From NCBI GenBank assembly GCA_947632335.1, contig CANROX010000002.1, positions 32,391-96,390 on the forward strand: a stretch of DNA of 64,000 bases, in the 5' to 3' direction. Both the position numbers and the translations under genes were made by a program. How positions within the stretch are numbered: position 1 is the first letter of the stretch; every line of letters starts with the position of its first letter. Shown here one piece after another: positions 49,343 through 58,674 of the stretch. A model generated the notes under the pieces. It ran no database searches and was not told the DNA's origin. It was given only the letters and a program-made list of their open reading frames with translations. The DNA comes from an uncultured Clostridia bacterium. Lineage in GTDB: Bacteria; Bacillota; Clostridia; Oscillospirales; Acutalibacteraceae.

Positions 49343-50332
49343 ATGGCAGATAACAGTATTAGTCTTACACAGGAATGGGATAAAACATTTCCCAAAAGCC
49401 AAAAGGTGAACCACTGCAAGGTGACGTTTCACAACCGCTACGGAATAACCCTTGCAGGGGATATGTATACCCCAAAAAATATACAGGGAAAGTTAGGCGC
49501 TATAGGGGTATGCGGACCTTTCGGTGCAGTTAAGGAACAGTCCTCGGGTCTTTATGCACAGATAATGGCGGAAAGGGGATTTATCACCCTTGCATTTGAC
49601 CCCTCCTTTACAGGTGAAAGCGGAGGTACGCCAAGGTATGTTGCTTCCCCCGATATTAACACAGAGGATTTCTCTGCCGCTGTAGACTTTCTTTCACTAC
49701 AGGAAAATGTTGACGAAAACAAAATCGGCATTATCGGAATTTGCGGTTGGGGCGGTATGGCAATTAATGCATCGTCAATGGATACCCGTATAAAGGCAAC
49801 AGTTTCCTCCACAATGTACGATATGACAAGGGTAAACGCAAGGGGTTACTTTGACTCTATGGACGAAGATGAGCGTTACCAGTTGAAAAAAAGCCTTAAC
49901 GCCCAGAGAATTGTTGACTACAAAAAGGGGTACTATGAAACGGCAGGGGGTGTTGTTGACCCGCTTCCGGAGGACGCTCCTTTTTTTGTAAAGGACTACT
50001 ACGACTACTACAAGACGGACAGGGGATACCACAGTCGTTCTCTTAACTCCAACAGCGGCTGGAACATAACCTCCTCACTTTCCTTTATAAATATGCCTAT
50101 CCTCAAATACAGCAGTGAAATCCGCAGTGCAGTACTGATGATACACGGAGAGAAGGCACATTCCTGCTACTTTAGCAAGGACGCATATGAAGATATGATT
50201 AGAAACAGCAAGTATAGGGATAACAAGGAGCTTATGATTATTCCAGGCGCTGTTCACACGGACCTGTACGACAGAACAGATATTATTCCCTTTGACAAAA
50301 TAGAAAACTTTTTTAAAACCAATTTTAAATAA
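49343..50332 (+). CDS. Alpha/beta hydrolase (dienelactone hydrolase-like)
   Basis: FDPSFTGESGGTPR; IGIIGICGWGGMAINAS nucleophile elbow-like; LMIHGEKAHS; GAVHTDLYD. Confidence 0.8.
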   Translation: MADNSISLTQEWDKTFPKSQKVNHCKVTFHNRYGITLAGDMYTPKNIQGKLGAIGVCGPFGAVKEQSSGLYAQIMAERGFITLAFDPSFTGESGGTPRYVASPDINTEDFSAAVDFLSLQENVDENKIGIIGICGWGGMAINASSMDTRIKATVSSTMYDMTRVNARGYFDSMDEDERYQLKKSLNAQRIVDYKKGYYETAGGVVDPLPEDAPFFVKDYYDYYKTDRGYHSRSLNSNSGWNITSSLSFINMPILKYSSEIRSAVLMIHGEKAHSCYFSKDAYEDMIRNSKYRDNKELMIIPGAVHTDLYDRTDIIPFDKIENFFKTNFK

Positions 50333-50337
50333 AATTT

Positions 50338-50363
50338 AGGTCACTTCAAAATTGAAGTGACCT
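50338..50363. terminator. Bidirectional terminator
   Basis: AGGTCACTTC-aaaatt-GAAGTGACCT + TTTTTT. Confidence 0.8.
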
Positions 50364-50366
50364 TTT

Positions 50367-50999
50367 TTAACACAACATTTTCTTTCTTATGGAGTGTAAA
50401 ATTTTTTTCTCCCTGCGGCTTACCTGTACCTGGGTCATATTAAGATATTTCCCTGCCTCTGTCTGGGTCATATGCTTGTAGTAACGCAAATCTATAAGAC
50501 GGCTGTCCTGTGTATCCAATTCTTTCAGCGCCTCTTTTAGGGAAAGTTTTTCCGTGTAGTCCTCCTCACAGGAGCTGACTGTAAGGTCGATTTCTCCGTT
50601 GTCCTCCGAAGTGAGGGAAAGGGGGATTTTTCCGGCGGAAAGTGCCTCTGCAATTTTTTCCTCCGTAGTACCCAGCCGTTGGGCAAGCTGGCTTACGGTA
50701 AGCTCGCTGTCCCTATCTGTAAGGTTGGTAATTTTCAGGTAAAGCTCCTTTATGCTCCTGCTTACCTTCAGACTTCCTCCTTCACGGAAGAGTCTGCGGA
50801 TTTCTCCCAAAATCACCGGCACGGCATAGGTGCTCAGCTTATAACCAAGACTTTCGTCAAATCTGTCCACAGCATTGATTAATCCTGTGCAGCCTGCCAT
50901 ATACAAATCCTCATAGTCTATTCCTTTTCCTCGGAATTTTTTACAGCAGGAATGAACAAGACCTAAATTTTCTTCAATAATCTGATTACGGTTTTTCAT
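50367..50999 (-). CDS. sigF: Sporulation sigma factor SigF-like
   Basis: sigma-70 regions 2-4; YKLSTYAVPVILGEIRRLFREGGSLKVSRSIKE; operon with spoIIAA/AB. Confidence 0.9.
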   Translation of the reverse strand: MKNRNQIIEENLGLVHSCCKKFRGKGIDYEDLYMAGCTGLINAVDRFDESLGYKLSTYAVPVILGEIRRLFREGGSLKVSRSIKELYLKITNLTDRDSELTVSQLAQRLGTTEEKIAEALSAGKIPLSLTSEDNGEIDLTVSSCEEDYTEKLSLKEALKELDTQDSRLIDLRYYKHMTQTEAGKYLNMTQVQVSRREKKILHSIRKKMLC

Positions 51000-51429
51000 A
51001 GTTGGTTCTGATTATTTTTTTATAAAGGGTTACTGTTGTTCCCTTGCCCTCCTTTGAGCTTACCTTAACCTTGTCCATAAAGCTTTCCATAACTGCAAAG
51101 CCCAGTCCTGCTCTTTCCTCTCCTCCTGTGGTAAACAGGGGTTCCATAGCCTTTTTTATGTCGGGAATACCTTTGCCCTTGTCACGGATTTTAAAAACGA
51201 TAAGGTTGTCCTCTCTGATTTCTCCCTTTATGTAAATAATGCCTGCATTGTCCTCATATCCGTGGACAATGCAGTTTGTAACCGCCTCGGAAACGGCGGT
51301 TTTTATGTCCGTAAGTTCGTTTATGGTAGGGTCAAGCTGTAGTATAAAGGAGGAAACCACAGACCGTGCAAAGCCTTCGTTTATACTTTTTGAGGGAAAC
51401 TTTATTTCCATTGTGTTCAGTGTATTCAT
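50986..51429 (-). CDS. spoIIAB: Anti-sigma F factor SpoIIAB
   Basis: GHKL kinase TAVSEAVTNCIVHGYE; GKGIPDIKKAMEPLFTTGGEERAGLGFAVMESFMD. Confidence 0.95.
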   Translation of the reverse strand: MNTLNTMEIKFPSKSINEGFARSVVSSFILQLDPTINELTDIKTAVSEAVTNCIVHGYEDNAGIIYIKGEIREDNLIVFKIRDKGKGIPDIKKAMEPLFTTGGEERAGLGFAVMESFMDKVKVSSKEGKGTTVTLYKKIIRTNYEKP

Positions 51430-51734
51430 TTGATTACCCCCAATGTTTGTATTCCGGAAAGGTATACCACTCTCTTAATGTTTTCCGGCAGATTTACAAT
51501 TTTCATTCTTCCTCCCAAAAGGGACATTTGTCTGAATCTTCCCATAATCAGACCAATTCCGCTGCTGTCCATAAACTTAACATTGTCAAAGTCAAGGCAC
51601 AAGGTTTCCGGTCTGAGGGACTCGGTTTGAGAGTCAATTTCCATACGAAGATTTTTGCTGGTGTGCTGGTCAATTTCACCGCTGAGGAAAACCGTCAGCA
51701 CCTTGTTTTCATAGGTTGTATTAAGCATCTTCAA
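51426..51734 (-). CDS. spoIIAA: Anti-anti-sigma factor SpoIIAA
   Basis: STAS domain; CLDFDNVKFMDSSGIGLIMGRF. Confidence 0.95.
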   Translation of the reverse strand: MKMLNTTYENKVLTVFLSGEIDQHTSKNLRMEIDSQTESLRPETLCLDFDNVKFMDSSGIGLIMGRFRQMSLLGGRMKIVNLPENIKRVVYLSGIQTLGVIK

Positions 51735-51762
51735 CTTCCTTTGTATTTTTTTAAAATAAAAA

Positions 51763-51792
51763 GCTCATACTAATATAATAATTAGTATGAGC
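51763..51792 (-). terminator. Terminator downstream of folC
   Basis: GCTCATACTAAT-ataata-ATTAGTATGAGC. Confidence 0.7.
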
Positions 51793-51824
51793 ATAAAATT
51801 TTGTAATATTCAGTTGTCGGAAAA

Positions 51825-53123
51825 TTATTTTTTATTTCCAAGACTGTCAATAAGTATAGGACGCAAATCCCCTGCAAGGTAAAGGGAACCACAAACCATA
51901 ACTGTGGCATTTTCTTTTTCCGCAAGGGAGAGGGCTTTTTTAACTGCCCCTATGTAATCCCTGTGAAAGCTAAGTACATTTTCAAATTTTCCCCTGCATA
52001 TCTCTGCCAATTCCTCCGAAAGCATTGTGCGCGGGTTATTTACGGTAAGGGTGATTACCGTAGAAAATTTCCCCTTAACTGCCTCCATTGAGGCGTCAAT
52101 GTCCTTGTCTTTCAGCATACCTGTTATAAGTATTCTGCTGCCGTATGTATATTCCTCCACACTTTTTGAAAAGGCGTCCATACCGTTTGGATTGTGAGCG
52201 CCGTCCAGAATGACTAAAGGGGATTTGGAAAGTACTTCAAACCGTCCGGGGTTTACCGCTTTTTCCGTACCAAGGCTAATATCTTCAGTGGTAATATCGT
52301 AAAAATGGCTGTGGTTAAGAACTTCAGCAACGGTAAGGGCAGTTTTAAGGTTGTCAATCTGGTGTAATCCCACAAGGGGAAGAGTGAATTTTTTACCTCT
52401 GTACTTAACCTGTGTTCCTCTGATATCCGTAGCAATTTTCTTTACCTTGCAGTCCTCTCCAAAGAAAAACAGGTTGTGTTTTTCGATGCAGTCCCTAACA
52501 ATCTGTTTTTCAATTTCCCTATTGGTCTGCTTTCCTATAACGGTGTAGGAGTTTTCCTTTATAATACCGCACTTCTGTTCCGTAATTTCTCTGATTGTTT
52601 CCCCAAGTACGGCGGTGTGGTCAAGTCCTATGGGGGTAATTACAGAGCATAGGGGAGGGGGAATTGTATTGGTAGAGTCAAGAAGTCCCCCCATACCTGT
52701 TTCCAGTACCACAATATCACACTTTTCCCTGTAAAAGTAGAGGAAAGCCAGGGCGTTTACAAATTCAAACTCCGTAATGATATTGCCCTCCTGCGCCATT
52801 TTCTCCAGTTTTGGATAGATTTCCTCCACAATTTGAGTAAGGGCGTTTTTCGGTATCATTTCATTGTTTATCTGTATTCTTTCACGAAAATCTGTGATGT
52901 AGGGAGAAATAAAAAGTCCTGTTTTGTAGCCTGCCTCTTTGAGAATTGAGCTGATAATTTGTGAAACAGAACCCTTTCCGTTAGTGCCTGCAATATGTAT
53001 AAATTTACATTTTTCCTGGGGATTTCCTATGCTGTTTAACAGCATTAACATTCTGTCCAGTCCCGGCCTTGCACCGAAATGCAGCAGGGAATGTATTGTT
53101 TCAATAGCTTCTTTATAATTCAT
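51825..53123 (-). CDS. folC: Folylpolyglutamate synthase / dihydrofolate synthase
   Basis: FIHIAGTNGKGSVSQIISSILKEAGYKTGLFISPY; LDGAHNPNG; ORF to 53147, MNYKEAIE start favoured. Confidence 0.94.
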   Translation of the reverse strand: MNYKEAIETIHSLLHFGARPGLDRMLMLLNSIGNPQEKCKFIHIAGTNGKGSVSQIISSILKEAGYKTGLFISPYITDFRERIQINNEMIPKNALTQIVEEIYPKLEKMAQEGNIITEFEFVNALAFLYFYREKCDIVVLETGMGGLLDSTNTIPPPLCSVITPIGLDHTAVLGETIREITEQKCGIIKENSYTVIGKQTNREIEKQIVRDCIEKHNLFFFGEDCKVKKIATDIRGTQVKYRGKKFTLPLVGLHQIDNLKTALTVAEVLNHSHFYDITTEDISLGTEKAVNPGRFEVLSKSPLVILDGAHNPNGMDAFSKSVEEYTYGSRILITGMLKDKDIDASMEAVKGKFSTVITLTVNNPRTMLSEELAEICRGKFENVLSFHRDYIGAVKKALSLAEKENATVMVCGSLYLAGDLRPILIDSLGNKK

Positions 53124-53943
53124 AGAGCAGTTCCTTATAAATTTCATTTTTCTTAAAGCCTGTCATAGAGGCTATCTCCTTGCTGGCAGAGGTGGCTTTC
53201 TCTCCCTTTTCCACAAGGTGTTTCGCCATTTCTACAGCCTCCTCAAGGGTGTAGGTTTTCTCCTGTTTTGTAGGGGGTTTGCCCTGGAGAACCAGCACAA
53301 GCTCTCCCTTTAAGCCTGTTTCTCCAAAGCTTTTATATGCGTCTGTGGTGGTGGTATGAATAACTTCCTCGTGGATTTTGGTAATCTCCCTTACAATGGA
53401 CAGATTTCTGTCAGGAAAGCATTCTGCAAAATCCCTGAGAGTGTTGGACAGCTTATGGGGCGCCTCATAAAAAATCATTGTCCTTTCCTCATTTATAAGG
53501 CTTTCAAGGTGTTCCCTGCGGCTCTTTTTGTTTACGCTTAAAAAACCCTCAAAGGTAAATCTTCCTGTGGGAAGTGCCGACAGAGCCAGGGCAGAGGCAA
53601 AGGCTGTAGGACCGGGAACAACAACTGTTTTTATGCCCTTTTCCCTGCACTGCATAATCAGCAGTTCTCCGGGGTCGCTGATGCAGGGCATACCTGCGTC
53701 TGTGATCAGGGCGCAGGTTTCCCCTTTTAAAATTCTGTCGGTAATTATATTTCCTCGCTGGAGCTTGTTATGTTCAAAGTAGCTTATCAGCTCTTTTTTT
53801 ATGCCAAAGTGATTGAGAAGTTTAAGGCTTACCCTTGTATCCTCCGCCGCTATAAAATCTACGCTTTTAAGGGTTTCTATTGCCCTTGGGGAAAAATCCC
53901 CCAAATTCCCTATTGGCGTGCCTACCACATATAATGTACTCAT
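53113..53943 (-). CDS. rsmI: 16S rRNA (cytidine(1402)-2'-O)-methyltransferase
   Basis: LYVVGTPIGNLGDFSPRAIETL; AEDTRVSLKLLNHFGI; ITDAGMPCISDPGE. Confidence 0.95.
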   Translation of the reverse strand: MSTLYVVGTPIGNLGDFSPRAIETLKSVDFIAAEDTRVSLKLLNHFGIKKELISYFEHNKLQRGNIITDRILKGETCALITDAGMPCISDPGELLIMQCREKGIKTVVVPGPTAFASALALSALPTGRFTFEGFLSVNKKSRREHLESLINEERTMIFYEAPHKLSNTLRDFAECFPDRNLSIVREITKIHEEVIHTTTTDAYKSFGETGLKGELVLVLQGKPPTKQEKTYTLEEAVEMAKHLVEKGEKATSASKEIASMTGFKKNEIYKELLYEL

Positions 53944-54680
53944 TGTGCCTCCTTGTAATCTCCGTAAATCCTTAGCATTTCCTTAGAAAAATTACCCTTT
54001 TCGTCCTCTATCATAAGGGTTGGCTCTGTAGTGAGAAAGCCCGGCTTTCCCCCTCGCCTGCCCTCAATAAGTATTAGCTTTGGCTCTTTGTTAAGCCTTT
54101 GCTGGACAAGGCGTATTCTCTTTGGTTCCAGGTCGTATTTCCTCATAAGGGTCGTAAGGTCCGTAAGCCTTTGGGGTCGCTGGCACATACATAGTCTGCC
54201 TCCAAAATTCAGCAGAGATGAGCTTACCCTGATAATGTCCTCCAGAGAACATTCCACTTCGTGGCGTGCGGTTTTTTTACCATTATGGGGATTATGTATG
54301 CCTGTGCCATTTTCCTTATAGGGAGGATTGCACACAACAAGGTTGTAGTATCCGAAATTCACCTTGCCCTTTAAATCTTTAAGGTCGCTGTTAATTACAG
54401 TAATTCCTGCAAGGCTGTTAAGGGCAATACTCCTGTTTAGAAGTGAACAGGCGTCTTTCTGTATATCTACAGCAGTAATTTCAAGTTCCCTGTTATCCCT
54501 TTTCATCAAAAGAGGAATAGTGCCGCAGCCTGTACCCAGCTCAATTACTTTGTCATTTTTCTTTGGATTTGCAAAGTGACTAAGGAGGATTGTATCCGTA
54601 GAGAAGTGGTGAATATCACTTACAATTATTTTAATTTTTCCCCCAAGGGGTTCAATGTGCTCGTTATTTTTAAGGGTCAT
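53940..54680 (-). CDS. tRNA1(Val) adenine N6-methyltransferase-like
   Basis: VIELGTGCGTIPLLM SAM motif; VCNPPY; syntenic with rsmI/ricT. Confidence 0.88.
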   Translation of the reverse strand: MTLKNNEHIEPLGGKIKIIVSDIHHFSTDTILLSHFANPKKNDKVIELGTGCGTIPLLMKRDNRELEITAVDIQKDACSLLNRSIALNSLAGITVINSDLKDLKGKVNFGYYNLVVCNPPYKENGTGIHNPHNGKKTARHEVECSLEDIIRVSSSLLNFGGRLCMCQRPQRLTDLTTLMRKYDLEPKRIRLVQQRLNKEPKLILIEGRRGGKPGFLTTEPTLMIEDEKGNFSKEMLRIYGDYKEAQ

Positions 54681-54730
54681 ATTATCCTTCCAAACTTTTC
54701 TTTAAAAAAGATTATACTATAAAATGAAAG

Positions 54731-54758
54731 AAACAGCAAGGCTGTCACCTTGCTGTTT
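54731..54758 (-). terminator. Terminator downstream of ferredoxin gene
   Basis: AAACAGCAAGG-ctgtca-CCTTGCTGTTT. Confidence 0.7.
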
Positions 54759-54789
54759 CAGTCAACTTTTTAATTTTTGTCCGGGGCTA

Positions 54790-54960
54790 TTATCCCTCTG
54801 AGGGAGCGCCTACAGGACAGGTATCTGCACAAGCGCCACAGCTGATGCACTCATCAGCATTAATTTCATACTTGCCGTCGCCTTCAGAAATAGCACCTAC
54901 AGGACAGCCGTCTGCGCAAGCGCCGCAGCTGATGCAATCATCAGAAATTACATATGCCAT
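54790..54960 (-). CDS. Clostridial-type 2[4Fe-4S] ferredoxin, 56 aa (not in supplied ORF track)
   Basis: Hand-translated minus strand: MAYVISDDCISCGACADGCPVGAISEGDGKYEINADECISCGACADTCPVGAPSEG*; RBS ggaggttttccgaat upstream. Confidence 0.95.
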   Translation of the reverse strand: MAYVISDDCISCGACADGCPVGAISEGDGKYEINADECISCGACADTCPVGAPSEG

Positions 54961-55056
54961 ATTCGGAAAACCTCCTTAAATATTTGAGTTAATTTTAACA
55001 CGAGTTTTGTAAAAAAGCAATCGTTTTTGCTACATTTGAAAAAAATTAGCGGAGGC

Positions 55057-56133
55057 TTACTTGTCTAATGTTTTGTGGTTGTTCTTTTGGAATTTATTGT
55101 TACGGCGTCTGGGCTTGTAGTGGTTATTGTGATTGCGGTGGTTTTTGGAATTGTGATAGACTTTGCCCCTTCGGTTTGGTTTATCTGTATTTTCCAGAAC
55201 TTTTTTGTCATTCTCCCTATGGATATGGTCTGTCTTTTTACTTTCAGAGGTTTCCTCAGGAAAGGTAAAAAGGCTGTCCACATAGGACTGTATAGGGTCG
55301 TTCTTTTTCCTGTGGCAATCATCACACTCTCCGTTAAGCTCTTTCAGGCTGTAGGCACGGGGAGGGGCCTCCTCGGGAGCGTCGTCAAGTTTTACCTTGA
55401 CTATCCCTGTAAGAAGGGCAACCTCTGTAACAGTACCCTTGCCCTGGGGAGTGTCAATTTTACTTCCAACCTTTGGAGAGTTTTTAATAAGGTCAGTGTA
55501 TGCCTCCTGCTCATACTGCAAACAGCACATAAGTCTGCCGCAGGTACCGCTGATTTTTACAGGGGACAGGGAAAGTCCTTGCTCTTTTGCCATTTTAATT
55601 GATACAGGCTGAAACTCCCCCAGGAAACTGTTACAGCAAAACGGTTTACCGCATACCCCAAGTCCTCCCAGCATTTTTGCCTCATCTCTTACACCGATTT
55701 GTCTTAATTCAATCCTTGTTCTGAAAATGGTGGCAAGGTCTTTTACAAGTGTGCGGAAGTCAACCCTGCCGTCGGCTGTAAAGTAGAACAGAATTTTGCT
55801 GTTATCAAAGGTGTATTCAACCTCCACCAGTTTCATATCCAGATTGTGTTCCTTAATTTTTTCCTCACAAATTTTAAAGGCAGACTTTTCCCTCTCCTTG
55901 TTTTCCTGAATGTGGTCAATATCCCTTTGGGTTGCCTGCCTAAGCACCTTTTTAAGGGGATGAATAATTTTCTCATCGGGAATGTCCTTGTTGCAAAGGG
56001 CAACGGTACCGCACTCAAGACCTCTGGCTGTTTCTACAACAACCATATCTTCCTGATTAAATGTATTTCCGTCGGGGTCAAAATAGTAAATTTTGCCCAC
56101 TTCCTTAAATCTTACGCCTATTACTTCTGCCAT
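55057..56133 (-). CDS. ricT: PSP1-domain regulatory protein RicT/YaaT
   Basis: GVRFKEVGKIYYFDPD; LGGLGVCGKPFCCNSFLGEF; SGTCGRLMCCLQYEQEAY. Confidence 0.92.
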   Translation of the reverse strand: MAEVIGVRFKEVGKIYYFDPDGNTFNQEDMVVVETARGLECGTVALCNKDIPDEKIIHPLKKVLRQATQRDIDHIQENKEREKSAFKICEEKIKEHNLDMKLVEVEYTFDNSKILFYFTADGRVDFRTLVKDLATIFRTRIELRQIGVRDEAKMLGGLGVCGKPFCCNSFLGEFQPVSIKMAKEQGLSLSPVKISGTCGRLMCCLQYEQEAYTDLIKNSPKVGSKIDTPQGKGTVTEVALLTGIVKVKLDDAPEEAPPRAYSLKELNGECDDCHRKKNDPIQSYVDSLFTFPEETSESKKTDHIHRENDKKVLENTDKPNRRGKVYHNSKNHRNHNNHYKPRRRNNKFQKNNHKTLDK

Positions 56134-56993
56134 GATATCCTCCTAAGTTCAGTACACAGCCAGGTGGAAAGGAGATTGAGGTTTACATTACTGTAGACCA
56201 TTTGCTGTGCCCGGTCTGTTGTTTCTATTAGTGCAAGGGTTTTGCCCCTTGTTAATTTTCTTTTTAAATCTTTGGATACTTCGCTTCCCGCCAAAGTTTT
56301 TCCTGCCCCTGCCCCAAGAATAAAGGCGTCTCTGAAAATCATTTTAAGGGGAGGCAGTACGGAAAGAGCAGTATCTCGGGTGTTAATTTTGCTTGCAGCC
56401 TTTAAAAGACTGTATTCATTTATATCAAAAATTGAAGAGGCAATTTCCTCTGCCAGTTCAAGGAATTTTTCTTCGTAAATTTCATTAAGGGGTATGTTTA
56501 TAACAGTACACCTTGAAATTATGGTTTCCAGCAGTGCTTTGGGGTTTTTGCAGGTAAGTATAAATAAGGTGTTCTGAACAGGCTCTTCAAGGGTTTTAAG
56601 AAGAGCGTTCTGGGAAATTACAGGGAGCTTTTCGTCTGCGTCCTTAAACACATACACCCTGGTGTTTGCCTCGTTGGGAATGATTGCCGATGTACGAATA
56701 ATATCATCAATAATTTTCTTGTTGTATATTTTTGTCTTTGTGCTCTGACTGCCCTGCACATAGGTAATGTCGGGGTGAGTGCGGGTATTTGCCTTTATAC
56801 AGTTACTGCAGCTGCAGCAGGGTTTTTCCTGTGAGGAGCATACTGCGAAACGGCAGAGAAAGTTTACAATTTCCTCCCTTGTTTCTTCCTTTCCTCCTGC
56901 AATAATAATTGCGTGGGGAAGTCTGTCATTTGCACCAAGGGCAGAAAGCTGATGTGCAATCTCTCCCTTTAAAGTTGTTTTTTCAAAGTTCAA
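56121..56993 (-). CDS. holB: DNA polymerase III delta' subunit
   Basis: RLPHAIIIAGGKEETREE; CCSCSNCIKANTRTHPDI; ALLKTLEEPVQNTLFILTC. Confidence 0.88.
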   Translation of the reverse strand: MNFEKTTLKGEIAHQLSALGANDRLPHAIIIAGGKEETREEIVNFLCRFAVCSSQEKPCCSCSNCIKANTRTHPDITYVQGSQSTKTKIYNKKIIDDIIRTSAIIPNEANTRVYVFKDADEKLPVISQNALLKTLEEPVQNTLFILTCKNPKALLETIISRCTVINIPLNEIYEEKFLELAEEIASSIFDINEYSLLKAASKINTRDTALSVLPPLKMIFRDAFILGAGAGKTLAGSEVSKDLKRKLTRGKTLALIETTDRAQQMVYSNVNLNLLSTWLCTELRRISWQK

Positions 56994-57005
56994 AATGTCA
57001 CTTCC

Positions 57006-57473
57006 TTACTTTGCATCTGCAATGCTTGTAAGTATTCCCTTGTCCGTAATATCAATTATGCCGTAGGTTGCCCCATACCCGTGGCATGAGCCGGGGTTCA
57101 TAATATACATACCTCCGTCATACTCATTAAGGGGAGTATGGGTGTGGCCGAAAAGGAGAATATCCGCCTGTTTTTCCTTTGCCGCATAGCAAAGGTTCAT
57201 TATTCCCGATTTTGCACCGTAAAGGTGGCCGTGGGTTACAAAAATCCTTTTGCCGTTTAGCGTAAGTTCCAGGGCGGGGGAAAGGTCGCTGAACCAGTCG
57301 CAGTTCCCTTTTACATTATAAAAGGCCTTATCGGGGAAGGCGTTTTTCATATAGTTAAGGTCGGTTTCTCCGTCTCCGCAGTGTATAATTACTTCTGCGT
57401 CACTGTGGGAGAGGATTGCCCTTTTCATTTTTGTCATATCACCGTGGGTGTCTGAAAAAACAAGTATTTTCAT
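57006..57473 (-). CDS. YfcE/MJ0936-family metallophosphoesterase
   Basis: KILVFSDTHGDMTKM; IHCGDGETD; VTHGHLYG; LFGHTHTP. Confidence 0.92.
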   Translation of the reverse strand: MKILVFSDTHGDMTKMKRAILSHSDAEVIIHCGDGETDLNYMKNAFPDKAFYNVKGNCDWFSDLSPALELTLNGKRIFVTHGHLYGAKSGIMNLCYAAKEKQADILLFGHTHTPLNEYDGGMYIMNPGSCHGYGATYGIIDITDKGILTSIADAK

Positions 57474-57541
57474 AACAACTCCTTCATAAAATGTAATTCT
57501 TTGCATAATATATTAATAATACAAAGAAAGGAAAATTTTAA

Positions 57542-57775
57542 ATGCTTAATAATAACGAAATCAACAATTTAATTAACGGTTTAAGCCAAAGGCTGAATAC
57601 TTCCCCTGATGACCTTAAAAAAAATTTGGAAAAGGGAAACCTTAACTCCATTGTAAACAAAATGAGCAGTACCCAGGCAAAAAAACTCCAAAAAATTCTT
57701 GATAATCCCCAGCAAAGCGAGAAAATTCTCAACTCGCCCCAGGCAAAGGCTCTTATGAAAAAGCTGATGGGATAA
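57542..57775 (+). CDS. Small conserved hypothetical protein
   Basis: 77-aa ORF with upstream gaaagga RBS, stop directly abuts next ATG (operonic). Confidence 0.6.
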   Translation: MLNNNEINNLINGLSQRLNTSPDDLKKNLEKGNLNSIVNKMSSTQAKKLQKILDNPQQSEKILNSPQAKALMKKLMG

Positions 57776-58318
57776 ATGGATGATTTAAGCGCCAAGATTA
57801 GCGAGATAATGTCTGACCCCGAAAAGCTAAAGGAAATTCAGAACCTTGGCAAAATGATGGGACTTACCTCCGAAAACGGGGGTAACAGCACATCATCTCA
57901 AAACAACAGGAATTTCCAGTCCGCTCAAAACATCAACAACCGTGGAATGAACAGCGGAAATCAGAATAATCAGAATAATCAGAACAATCAGAACAATCTG
58001 AATAATCAGAATAATCTGAATTACCAGAACAATCAAAATAATCAAGGGCAAAATTCCCCTGCAAGAAACTCATCTTCAGGTTTGGGAGTACTGGGAAATC
58101 TTGCGAACCAGTCGGGGCTGGGGAATATTGACCCAAGTATTATAGGTAAACTGGCGCCCATACTTGCCAATGTAAACAGAGAGGACGAAACCACAAGGCT
58201 TTTTGACGCCCTTGTGCCGTTTCTTTCTCCGGAAAAGCAAGAAAGATTAAACAAAATTAAAAAGATGATGGTGATAATAAGGCTTTTGCCTAATATCAAA
58301 AATCTCGGTTTATTTTAG
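57776..58318 (+). CDS. Hypothetical protein with Asn/Gln-rich repeat tract
   Basis: MDDLSAKISEIMSDPEKLKEIQNLGKMMGL...NNQNNQNNQNNLNNQNNLNYQNNQNNQ...LFDALVPFLSPEKQERLNKIKKMM. Confidence 0.7.
   Translation: MDDLSAKISEIMSDPEKLKEIQNLGKMMGLTSENGGNSTSSQNNRNFQSAQNINNRGMNSGNQNNQNNQNNQNNLNNQNNLNYQNNQNNQGQNSPARNSSSGLGVLGNLANQSGLGNIDPSIIGKLAPILANVNREDETTRLFDALVPFLSPEKQERLNKIKKMMVIIRLLPNIKNLGLF
57959..58046 (+). repeat. Tandem 9-bp-type repeats encoding (N)NQ/NNL tract
   Basis: aatcagaataatcagaataatcagaacaatcagaacaatctgaataatcag... Confidence 0.9.
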
Positions 58319-58329
58319 GAGAAATTTTT

Positions 58330-58674
58330 TTGAACGATATGGAAAGGGAAGCACTGCGCAGAGCTGAAAAAATGCGTCGTGCTGTCCACACAACCCCAAC
58401 AGTACATACCCCTGTATCCGAGGATACTTCTTTTCCTTTCCCAAAAATCCCGGTACAGGACAGCTCGGAAGAAAAGGAAAAGGAAGAGGAAAAAGAAAAT
58501 AACAGGGTTCAGCCGGAAGAAGAATCTGCACCCAAAGAAAAAGAAGGTGAAAAAATTTTAGACTTCCTTTTTAAGGATAAGGAAACTACCCTTATCCTAC
58601 TTCTTATACTTTTCCTCTACGATGACGACAGCGACCCAATGCTTATAATGGCATTGGTATACCTAATGATTTAA
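58330..58674 (+). CDS. Small protein: charged Glu/Lys-rich body with hydrophobic C-terminus
   Basis: MNDMEREALRRAEKMRR...EEKEKEEEKENN...ETTLILLLILFLYDDDSDPMLIMALVYLMI; TTG start, operonic position. Confidence 0.6.
   Translation: MNDMEREALRRAEKMRRAVHTTPTVHTPVSEDTSFPFPKIPVQDSSEEKEKEEEKENNRVQPEEESAPKEKEGEKILDFLFKDKETTLILLLILFLYDDDSDPMLIMALVYLMI

Noticed and set aside
57959-58046. CRISPR-like repeat array
   Set aside because: Repeats are 9-bp, contiguous and in frame, encoding Asn/Gln; there are no unique spacers.
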